DNA of 64,000 bases, from contig OX439137.1 in the NCBI GenBank assembly GCA_949318235.1, positions 1,031,747 to 1,095,746 on the forward strand, in the 5' to 3' direction. Positions 11,278 to 22,658 of the stretch are shown here, piece by piece. Under the pieces are notes generated by a model. It searched no databases, was not told the origin of the DNA, and saw only the letters and a program-made list of their open reading frames with translations. How positions within the stretch are numbered: the stretch's first letter is position 1; each line of letters opens with the position of its first letter. This stretch comes from Ecdyonurus torrentis (taxonomy: Eukaryota; Arthropoda; Insecta; Ephemeroptera; Heptageniidae). Both the position numbers and the translations under genes were made by a program.

Positions 11278-11491
11278 TACACGGAGAGAAATTATGGATT
11301 GAAATAACTCAAGGCGCTATTTAAAAACAAACCACCTCACTTCTTGGTTTAATATAACAAAAAACTTGAGTTGGTATGAATACGGTATGAGTCATACCAA
11401 CTCAAGTTTGTTACATCAATCCAAGAACTGAGGTGGTTCCTTTTTTAATAGCGTCTTGAATTATTTCAATCCATAATTTATCTCCGTGTAC
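11278..11491. mobile_element. Near-perfect palindromic MITE in intron 2 of the STAND gene
   Basis: The arms are about 95-100 bp. ACACGGAGAGAAATTATGGA at the left pairs with CCATAATTTATCTCCGTGT at the right. The inner ends ACTTGAGTTGGTATGA and TCATACCAACTCAAGTT flank a short centre (ATACGGTATGAG). There are few mismatches, mainly around the AACAAACCACCTCA/TGAGGTGGTTCC segment. It has no coding sequence. In the pre-mRNA of the host gene it would fold into one long hairpin. Confidence 0.75.
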
Positions 11492-13008
<1,517 letters not shown>

Positions 13009-13645
13009 AAGTTAATAGTACAATTTACGTTTGCATATTCTTTTGCTTTGATTCTCGAACTAACTTGCTAGTTAAACACTATTTTAAAAACAATACTACT
13101 TAATAAATTGTAGTACCACAAATTCTAATACAAGTTAATATATATTTTTTTTAAAGTTAACTTAAAGATGGTTTAAACTTAAATACTAATAGATATTATA
13201 AACTTAATTTATTTATTACCTTTAATATTATATATTTAAATAAATAAATTAACTGGATTTATTTTCATACAAAATGATCTAAAACACAGAACAAATTCTT
13301 TTATATCCTTTGGATAACTTTAAAGTTTAAATTTTATGCTATATATAGCCACAAATTAAAAAAAACTGCATAATTATTATGCTCATCTGTTATATCTTGC
13401 AGCACAATAATTGATACTACTACTGCTATGAAGAGAGAAAATCCAATAGTTTGTTGCCAAGCACTCTCAATGGTGTAATTTGTATTTTTATTTTTATTTG
13501 TTACACAATGAAGAATTATTAAATAATATTTTGAAACTTTTCGTCTTTAACGATTAACATCGTTCTCTACTTAATTAGTTGCAAATAAAGTAAAACAAAA
13601 CAGTTAACTGCGTAATAAATGAAAATGTTTAAAACTTCAAATTAC

Positions 13646-16612
13646 CTGGCAGTTTGCTCATAATGCTGTCAGCTTCATGATCTAGTAGCAAAGTCACTAA
13701 ATCACAGTGACCTCCACGTGAAGCTGATATTAGCGCTGTGTCACCATACGTACTGATGTGATTGATGTCAGCTCCATGACGTAGTAGCACAGTCACAACG
13801 TCACGATGGCCTCTACGTGCAGCTGAAATTAACGCTGTGTCACCTGACTGTGTGCTGTGATTAACGTCAGCTCCATGAACTAGTAATACAGTTGCAACTT
13901 CACAGTGACCTCTCTCTGCAGCTGATATAAGCGCTGTGTGGCCTGAATGTGTGCTGTGATTGACGTTAGCTCCATGCTCTAGTAGCACAGTCACTACGTC
14001 ACAGTGACCTCTTTCTGCAGCTAATTTTAACGATGTGTCACCTACTCTAGTGCTGTGATTGATGTCTGCTCCCTGATCAAGTAGCAAAGTCACTACATCA
14101 TGGTGACCGCTCTCAGCAGCTGATATTAGTGCTGTTTTACCTGCATGAGTTCTTTCTGCGATGTCTGCTCCATGATCTAGTAGTGCAGTCACTACGTCAC
14201 AGAGACCTATTTTTGCAGCTGATATAAGTGCTGTGTCACCTGATTGTGAGCTGTAATTGACCTTTGTTACATGATTTCGTAGCACAGTCACAACATCACG
14301 GAGACCTTTACGTTCAGCTAGTATTAGCGCAGTGTCACCTGATTTATTTCTGTGTTTGACGTCAGCTCCATGATATAGTAGCGCAGTCACTACATCACAG
14401 TGCCCTTCATGTGCAGCTAATATTAGCGCTGTGTCACATGACTGTGTTCCTTTATTAACGTCAGCTTTATGAGCTAGTAGCACAATCACTACGTCACAGT
14501 GACCTCTCTCCGCAGATGATATTAGCGCTGTGGCACCATTAGCATTGCTGTGATTGACATCTGCTCCATGATATATTAGTACAATTACTACTTCACAGTG
14601 ACCTCTCTCTGCAGCTAATATTAGCGCTGTGTCACCTAATAGTGTGATGTTATTGACGTCAGCACTATGAATTAGTAGCGCAATCACTAAGTCACAGTTA
14701 CCTTCACGTGCAGCTGATATTAGCGCTGTGTCACCTGACTCTGAGCGGTGACAGATGTCTGCTCCATGATTTAGTAACAATTTCACTACGTCACAGTGAC
14801 CTTCACTTGAAGCTGATATTAGCGCTGTGTCACCTGACTCTGTGCTGTGATTGACGTCTGCTCCATAATCTAGTAACAATTTCACTACGTCACAGAGACC
14901 TCCACGTGCAGCTGATATTAGCGCTGTGTCACATGACTGTGTGCTGTGATCGATGTCTGCTCCATGATCTAGTAACAATTTCACTACGTCAAGGTGACCT
15001 CCGTGACCTCCACGAGCAGCAGAAATTAGCGCTGTGTCACCTGACTCTGTGCTGTGATTGACGTCTGCTCCATAATCTAGTAACAATTTCACTACGTCAC
15101 AGAGACCTCCACGTGCAGCTGATATTAGCGCTGTGTCACATGACTGTGTGCTGTGATCGATGTCTGCTCCATGATCTAGTAACAATTTCACTACGTCACG
15201 GTGACCTCCGTGACCTCCACGAGCAGCAGAAATTAGCGCTGTGTCACCTGACTCTGTGCTGTGACAGATGTCTGCTCCATGATCTAGTAACAATTTCACT
15301 ACGTCACGGTGACCTCCGTGACCTCCACGAGCAGCAGAAATTAGCGCTGTGTCACCTGACTCTGTGCTGTGACAGATGTCTGCTCCATGATCTAGTAACA
15401 ATTTCACTACGTCACAGTGACCTCCACGAGCAGCAGAAATTAGCGCTGTGTCACCAGACAGTGTGATGCTATTGACGTCAGCACCAAGATCTAGTAGACT
15501 TTTCACTACGTCACGGTGACCTTCACTTGAAGCTGATATTAGCGCTGTGTCACCTGACTCTGTGCTGTGACAGATATCTGCTCCATGATCTAGTAACGAT
15601 TTCACTACGTCACGGTGACCTTCACTTGAAGCTGATAATAGCGCTGTGTCACCTGACTGTGTGATGTAATTGACGTCAGCACCAAGATCTAGTAGACTTT
15701 TCTCTACGTCACGGTAACCTCCACCTGAAGCTGATAATAGAGCTGTGTTACCTGACTCTGTGCTGTGAAGGAGTCGTGCTCCATGATGTACTAGTACAGT
15801 CACTACGTCACAGTGACCTCCACGAGCAGCAGATATTAGCGCTGTGTCACCTGACTCTGTGCTGTGATTGACGTCTGCTCCACAATCAAGTAACAATTTA
15901 ACTACGTCACAGTGACCTTCACGTGCAGCTGATATTAGCGCTGTGTCACCTGACTCTGAGCGGTGACAGATGTCTGCTCCATGATCTAGTAACAATTTCA
16001 CTACGTCACAGTGACCTTCACTTGAAGCTGATATTAGCGCTGTGTCACCTGACTCTGTGCTGTGATTGACGTCTGCTCCATAATCTAGTAACAATTTCAC
16101 TACGTCACAGTGACCTCCACGAGCAGCTGATATTAGCGCTGTTTCACCTGACTGTGTGATGTAATTGACGTCTGCTCCACAATCAAGTAAAAATATCACT
16201 ACGTCACAGTGACCTCCACGTGCCGCAGAAATTAGCGCTGTGTCACCTGACTCTGTGCTGTCACAGATGTTTGCTCCATGATGTACTAGTAACAATTTAA
16301 CTACGTCACGGTGACCTCCACGTGCCGCAGAAATTAGCGCTGTGTCACCTGACTCTGTGCGGTGACAGATGTCTGCTCCACAATCAAGTAAAAATATCAC
16401 TACGTCACAGTGACCTCCACGTACCGCAGAAATTAGCGCTGTGTCACCTGACTCTGTGCTGTCACAGATGTCTGCTCCATGATCTAGTAACAATTTAACT
16501 ACGTCGCGGTGACCTCCACGTGCCGCAGAAATTAGCGCTGTGTCACCTGACTCTGTGCGATGACGGATGTCAGCTCCATGATGTACTAGTACAGTCACTA
16601 TGTTTAAGTGTC
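13646..16612 (-). CDS. STAND/ankyrin gene, exon 2 (about 30 homogenised ankyrin repeats)
   Basis: Internal exon, 2967 nt. The acceptor is TTGTAG before 16612 and the donor CCAG|GTAATT after 13646. It enters and leaves in phase 1, and the junction with exon 1 restores an ankyrin helix (HQG-HLNIVTVLVHHGAD). It encodes about 30 repeats of 33 residues with a consensus near STESGDTALISAARGGHCDV followed by VKLLLDHGADICH. The 99-bp unit is nearly identical in DNA from about 14700 to 16600 and more diverged towards 13646. Three units carry an extra GGH. Near 14880-15330 a 207-bp two-repeat block is duplicated. The loop residues and the last helix (DHGADI, DCGADV, DYGADV; CHSTESG, NHSTQSC, NYITQSG) recur in combinations, as expected from unequal exchange. 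The array should form a long solenoid for protein or ligand recognition. The in-frame GTG at 16598 is not a start codon. Confidence 0.8.
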
Positions 16613-16843
16613 CTACAACATATTAAAGAGCAATAAATTTGACGTATATATTTACAAACCGAGGACTAAAAAAATATATACTTGTAACGTAGAATGACAT
16701 TAGGTAAACAGCAAATATTTCTAAGAAAGTAAAAGGTTATTGAGATTCTTAAATAAAAGAAAAAATATTAGGTCACTGAAGGTCAGTGACATTCATTCTT
16801 CCATTCTCGATGTTTATAATAATCCTGATATACACTCTTTTCC

Positions 16844-16928
16844 ATATCGTCCATGCAATGGTCAAACCTCCTTCAAGACATAGCTTTAGCATAGCTGGAA
16901 GGAGGTTTGACCATTGCATGGACGATAT
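16844..16928 (-). ncRNA. Perfect 31-bp hairpin in intron 1, precursor-like
   Basis: The left arm, 16844-16874, is perfectly complementary to 16898-16928, with a 23-nt loop. The arm begins ATATCGTCCATGCAATGGTC. Pairing stops sharply at both ends of the stem. On the minus strand it lies inside the pre-mRNA of the STAND gene. The stem size would suit a Dicer substrate, but perfect pairing also fits a very recent inverted duplication. No expression evidence is available, so an RNA gene is only a possibility. Confidence 0.35.
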
Positions 16929-17310
16929 GTCGTGTGACTTCTTTGATGGCTCGCTGTAAGTTACCCAATTAAGGTAGAACAACAAAACTTGGTATACATA
17001 GAGTTAAAATAGCTTTAAATTAAGAAATAGTTTTAATTTTACCCTAATTTAGTTTTTAAGTGTAGAAAAAGTACCCTGAACCCAGAAGTCACTTTTTCAG
17101 GGTGGGCAAACCCTTGTTAAAGTAAAAATGGAAAAATAAAAAACAAAAATGTTTTCCAAAATATACCAAGTTTTGGTGAAGGGGGTAAAAAAATATAGCA
17201 AAACTAATGGTAATTATTTAAATTAGCCACAACCACCCCCTGACCCTTAAAAAGGGTAGAATGCCCTTGAAAAATAAAAAAAATTAAAATAATCGTATTT
17301 TTACAACTGA

Positions 17311-17609
17311 GGTGTCAATTCCTAGGTAATCGACCACGCTTAAAACGTTATTAACGATAAAAATGTCCCATGACTATTCCTTGGTCCTCCAAGGGTTAGA
17401 AAACCACCCATTTCTGCAATAATTTCAGTTTAAGACATAACGATGATAACGGTGTTAATTCCTAGGTAATCGACCACGCTTAAAACGTTTATGACGATAA
17501 AAATGTCACATGACTTTTCCTTTGTCCTCCAAGGGTGGGAGAACCACTCTTTTCTGCAATAATTTCAGTTTAACACATAACAATGAGAACGGTGTCGATT
17601 CCTAGGTAT
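17311..17609. repeat. Tandem repeat, 140-bp unit, about 2.1 copies
   Basis: GGTGT(C/T)AATTCCTAGGTAAT starts at 17311 and 17451, and a partial third unit (GGTGTCGATTCCTAGGTA) at 17591. The units share TCGACCACGCTTAAAACGTT, TCCTCCAAGGGT and TTTCTGCAATAATTTCAGTT with scattered differences. It lies within intron 1. Confidence 0.85.
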
Positions 17610-18615
17610 TTTATTTTATTGAACTATTATGTTATTATATTATTATTTTACTTGTTTTTAATATTATCTTAAATTTAGTGGTATTTTAAAATAATTCATA
17701 TAAATACTTATGAAATTTTTTATAATTATAACTAAATATAAATTTTAAATTTTGTTAGATATGTTTTTATATATAATATTATTAGTTATTTTTTATTATT
17801 AACTATATTTTTTAGATATTAATATGGTAGAAAAATTTAACATAAAATGCATCAACTGCAAATAATTTAAAAATTATAGAAGGTAACTACTATTTAGGTT
17901 AGTAGGAGTATTTAGGTATATAAAGAAGATTCTGGCTCCATACTTGGTATTACAAATAGTTTTTCTTATTGCGTTGAATGAAGCTTTCAATAAAAAAAAA
18001 CAATACATCTTTGCTCATTCTTATTAGACGTTCAGCAGGATTTTACAGAATCTTACAAGATCCCGTAACTTTTATTCCAACAGCATACCTAATTGCAGCT
18101 TATTGAAAACGTTTATCTATTTAAAAATGTTTTTATGAGTGAGAGTTTGTCCTAAATTAATAAAGGAGAGCAAAGAAATCTTAATACTCAACGGAGTTTT
18201 TTTTTTAAATTATGAAGCAAATAAAGTAACTATATAGTAACTAAAAAAATGAGGTATTAAAAGACTCAAATTTTTGTCCTTATTTTTAACCTTACCTTAA
18301 AATGTAAGGATAGTTACAATAAAGATACTGTAATTTTTACAATAATTGAGAGTCACAATAAAGTGCTAGTCATAATAAAGTTATAGTTAAAATAAACTGA
18401 TACTCAAAAGAAAGTGATGAATACATTAAAATGATACTCACAATAATTTGAAAAACACTGTATTATTAATTTTAAAATGGAATAAAATTTTAATGCTTTG
18501 CAAAGTAATTTAAGTTAACTGGTTAGATTTTGCAATGATTTCTTTTTGCTATAAAAAAATTCAGTAATTATCTGCATGCCTTGTAAAAAGTTATTTGTAA
18601 AGATATGATATTTAC

Positions 18616-21600
18616 CCTGATGTGCAGCTAACATGAGTGAAGTATATCCTTTAGCACTTGGTTCGTTGTAATCTATGTTATTTTTTAGCAGCAACTGTAC
18701 TATGTCGTTGTAACCGTAATAGGAAGCACAATGCAAAGCAGTGATTGTTACATATGTGCTAAAAGAGAAGTTTGGTTTGGTTTTTCTAGATATCCATTTC
18801 TTGATATAATCTTCATTATTTATTTTCACACAGTTAATTGTGAATTCTGCAATTTTGCAGTTTCCCTCTGTGGCTGCTAGTATCAATGAAGTGTTATCAT
18901 ATGTATCTTTGTATAAATCTTCACTGTCTTCTGTTTGTTCTCTTATTTTATGTGCAGGATTGTAATTGGTTACGGTTAATGACTTTAATTTGGAATAATT
19001 TAAAAACGTTCTTACGGTTCTCCACCTATCCCCACAAAGAACTTCGTCAAGTAGTTCCTGTAAGACTTCAGTGTTTTCACTTGATTGCAGTTTATCTGTT
19101 ATGAAGTAAGCTAAAAAAAATTCAGCAAAAGTTAAATGTAAGAATTTGTAATTTGTATCTTTACTAGATAGTATCCCAATTCCAACCAAGTCTATCCGAT
19201 CTTTTTCTTGAGTCAATTTTTTAAGATCATGAGAAGAAAAAAAAGACATTTTTTTTTCATCTAACAGAATTCTTGCTGAAATTAATTTGTGAATATCCAT
19301 ATATTTCTTCCTGTTTCTTTGAAAATCATAATGTGTTGAATAACCATAATTTTTATTTAATAAATATCTTTCAACAAAGCAGTCGAACAAATTTTCGTAT
19401 AAGTCAAAGATGTTTGCAATCGAAATATCCACATTAAGTATGTCAGTGCTTTGTGAATAAAAGTTATCAAATTGAGTAATAGTAGTTCTTTCAAACATTT
19501 GTGTTACCAATGGAATACCCATAGCATCAAGTACGTTTTTATCTGCAAGATTTAATTTTCTATGTAGTTCCTTGGAAAATATTACAATTTTCCTTTCATT
19601 TGTTGCTTGCTCATTCTTATTTTTTTTTAAATAATTTTTTAAATATTTTTTAGTAAATTCTATTTGATTAATTTCATCAAATGGTTTTATTCGTACTGGA
19701 AATACAGGAAATATTTCTTGTAGGTTTTCAACCATATGGCTTCTGGTTGTTAACCATATTTGTTTGGTATGTCTTTTGATTAAATCTTTCAAAAGAATTT
19801 TAATTTCTTTCTCATATCTTGGGCATATATAATCCAATCCATCAAATAAGAAGATAACTCGCTTTATACGACAGAGATACATAAAAATTGACTGACTCAA
19901 TTTTGGTAACTCTGAAACTATAACATCTCTTAGAATGTCAAAGGCATTAAATTCTTCATTTTCAAATAATTTTGGCATTTTATGTAGCTGTTCTATAAAT
20001 TTTTTTGAGTTTAAATCTAAAAGAACAATCCAACAGTTAATATTATTGTTCTTAAGTTGTAGTGCAATCTTGTTAAGTGCCGTAGATTTCCCCATGCCAG
20101 CTTTGTCAGCAATAACGTTTATTTGGTTTGAATTTCTAATTAAGGTGTCTTCATCTACTGTGTTTTCTATACTTTCCTTTGCTTTTATATATTTTTTTAT
20201 ATTCTCTACACTTCCTACAGTATCTTGCCATAATACAGAGTTTTGATTTATTTCTAACCAATGAATGTTCTGGTGAGGTAATTTAGCTGCTATATTTAGC
20301 AAGGTCTTTTTATTTTCTTCTCTTGATTCACATATTTGGTATAACTTGCTAGATCTGCTGATATTGTCCACATTTGCTATGTTTACAAACTGATCTTGAT
20401 ATACAATTAAGTCACTATGTTGTGTCACAGAAACAAACAAGACATCGGGTAAACTAGAATCTTTAAATATGTCACTGCTAATTACATTTTTACAGTTAAA
20501 ATTACGTTCTAAGTAACAATATTCAGTCTCTGCATTAAGTTCATCTAGTTTCCTACCTATCACTATGTTCTCACTTAGTAATTCTTCAACAGCTTCAGTG
20601 TCTACATATTTCGACAGATCCTTTATTTCAATTATTTCACTACAATGCACTTTTTCTCCTTGAAAGTTTAATTTGTTGGGTAATTTAAAGTTTTTAAGAG
20701 AGTCATAATTGAATGTGTAATTTTTAGTTATATTAGGTATAGGCGCAAATTTCATTAACAAATTTGGAAAGAAAAGGATAGCTCTTTTTCGTTTATCATC
20801 TTTAAGAATTTCTTGTATTTCTCTCAATCCTGCACAATCTTTAAAACCTATTTCTTTGCAATCTATAAAAATTATGTTTTTACAATATTTAAATAATTTT
20901 AAGGCTTGGGCTAAGTTTTTAATTTTTACAACCATAAAGCTTTCTAAGTTAGTTTCACATATGTTGCTTTTTTCCTTAGCTGTGGTGTAATATTCTAACA
21001 AAGCAAGCATGTTGGAATTCTCACCTGTGTTGATTACTACAGGTTTATCATTACTGATTTCCTCATACATTTTTGTTTCTGTGCATTTGTAAATGTTCAA
21101 TTGAATTTCAAGCTGCATTACAAGAGACAAAAAAGGCAGATGTAATAATAGTGATTCCCAAAGACAATCTAAAAACTCCTTGTTTGTGAATTTGTCTGCA
21201 GGAATAGATTTAAGAGTATGAACACGAGCAGGATTAGAAGCAGGAGAAGGAGCACAAGAAGAAGCTAAAGAGGAATTAGGAGAAGGAGTATTTTCAGAAG
21301 GGATAGAAACTGTAGAAGCATTTTGCATGTGTGATTCTATTTTAAACGATACACTCCAGTCGATTACTTTAGTGTAAAGGTGATTAAACACTACATCTAT
21401 AATGCTTTCTTCGTTAATTCCTATTAAATCCTTAAGAAGTGCTTTAATAATTGACTCTAGCTCACTAATATTACACTGGCTGGAAAATATACAAAGGTTT
21501 TCAAGGAATTCACTATTGTTGTTCACAGCACTCAATATGTTATCATTTCCAGTTACATTAAATTGATTTACACAATCCATTTTACCACTTGTATTTAATA

Positions 21601-22060
21601 ATTTATATAATATATTGTCTGTTTCTAATTTTTTCCACTTAATATCTTTGTCAGCGCTATCAATGTCAGCGGTCGTAAATAAAACAAACTTGTTGTCTTT
21701 AAAATTAGGATGTTTTGACTTATCAGAATCACACAACTGTTTATAATTCTTACAAAGATTAAAACTGCCTATTTTCTTCACATTACCTGTAAGGCTTTGT
21801 TTGTTAATTTTAACTGGAAATTTCTTAGATAATGAATGTTTCGATTGCACACACAAAACTACTTTTGACCCATCTCTAAACTCACAATCTGCTACTATAT
21901 CGTCAAAGTTGCCAAATCCCTCAATGTTAGAATACAAAGAAAAGTTTACATTGTTCAAGCAAGCACGAATCATAAAAAGCAAAATTAATTTTATTTCATA
22001 AACAAAAATTTGCATTCCGCTAAAAGTTCCTACACGTGCCTTAGGATATTTTAAAGGCAT
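18616..22060 (-). CDS. STAND/ankyrin gene, exon 1 (nuclease-like N-terminus, NACHT ATPase, first ankyrins)
   Basis: First coding exon, 1148 codons, from ATG at 22060 to donor CAGG|GTAAAT. Residues 15-75 show a helix with E22 (YEIKLILLFMIR), then FDDIV (D53, D54) and CVQSKH (Q72, K74). This E...D...QxK order is typical of PD-(D/E)XK folds. About 245-275 is a Ser/Pro linker. The NACHT domain has a Walker A near 651-660 (ADKAGMGKST), a Walker B near 735-742 (FLFDGLDYI) and WLTTRSH as the sensor segment. The winged-helix end is FLHLTFAEFFLAY near 975. Ankyrin repeats begin near 1050 (NTSLILAATEGN, TALHCASYYGYNDIVQLLL, GYTSLMLAAHQG) and continue directly into exon 2. Spliced with exons 2-4, the product is about 2464 aa. 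NACHT proteins are STAND switches that oligomerise on ligand binding, often in innate immunity. That role here is inferred from the architecture. Confidence 0.8.
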
Positions 22061-22658
22061 TGTTATTTTTGAAATTTCAGAATTTTGTTTAAATAGTTAA
22101 ACCCATTATATTTCATTAAATTTTTTTAAAACAAATCACTTATTCAGAACTTCATTTTTTTCTTATCAATTCGTCGTGGACGTGTTGCAAATATATATCT
22201 GAAAACAAAGAATATCATAATTAAAAAACCATAAGTCAATATGGAGAATTTTTTTAATTTCTCTCAAACAAATATGAATGTAAATAATTTATAAAAATTA
22301 GCACTTTGAACATTTATTTTAACAAAACACTATTCCCAATGATCCTTCTGAAGCACTTAAGTGCATAATTATGAAAAAATTAATTAAATAGCACTTTATT
22401 TGTGTTTTAAGATTTTAAAGCATCATAGTTTTAACCTGTCCGCCGTGTTCACTCATATGAAACTACCTTAAAAATCATCGCTTATCGCTTTGAAAAAATG
22501 GTCCTCAAAATTTTATACACCTAATTTATAATGCACTCTCCAATGAAATAAAGCAATGTAAATAATATTTTTCTTTTAAAAATGTCAGCTCAGAAATACA
22601 AACTGTTAGAAAATTTGTTTTAAAGTGTGTCAGACTTTCTTACAGCTAATAATGTTTG
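22061..22658. promoter_or_regulatory. Upstream region of the STAND/ankyrin gene
   Basis: About 600 AT-rich bases between the start codon and a long-TIR mobile element. On the minus strand the ATG context is AACAATGC, with A at -3. TATATATTT-like strings occur near 22188, but no promoter element can be singled out. The promoter therefore lies here or within the adjacent mobile element. Confidence 0.25.

Larger units (their letters stand above)
16613..18615. other. Intron 1 of the STAND/ankyrin gene
   Basis: About 2 kb between donor CAGG|GTAAAT and acceptor TTGTAG|GA. It contains a perfect 31-bp hairpin (16844-16928) and a 140-bp tandem repeat (17311-17609). Near 17040-17280 are stretches rich in CCCTTG/AAGGGTA. 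No additional ankyrin-coding exon is visible. Confidence 0.6.

Noticed and set aside
15113..15466. Plus-strand frame of about 117 codons opposite the ankyrin array
   Set aside because: It is the antisense reading of the 99-bp repeats and has no independent coding evidence.
13646..16612. The 989-codon ankyrin frame starting at 16598 as a free-standing gene
   Set aside because: Its first codon is GTG, not ATG. An acceptor at 16613 and matching phase join it to the NACHT exon.
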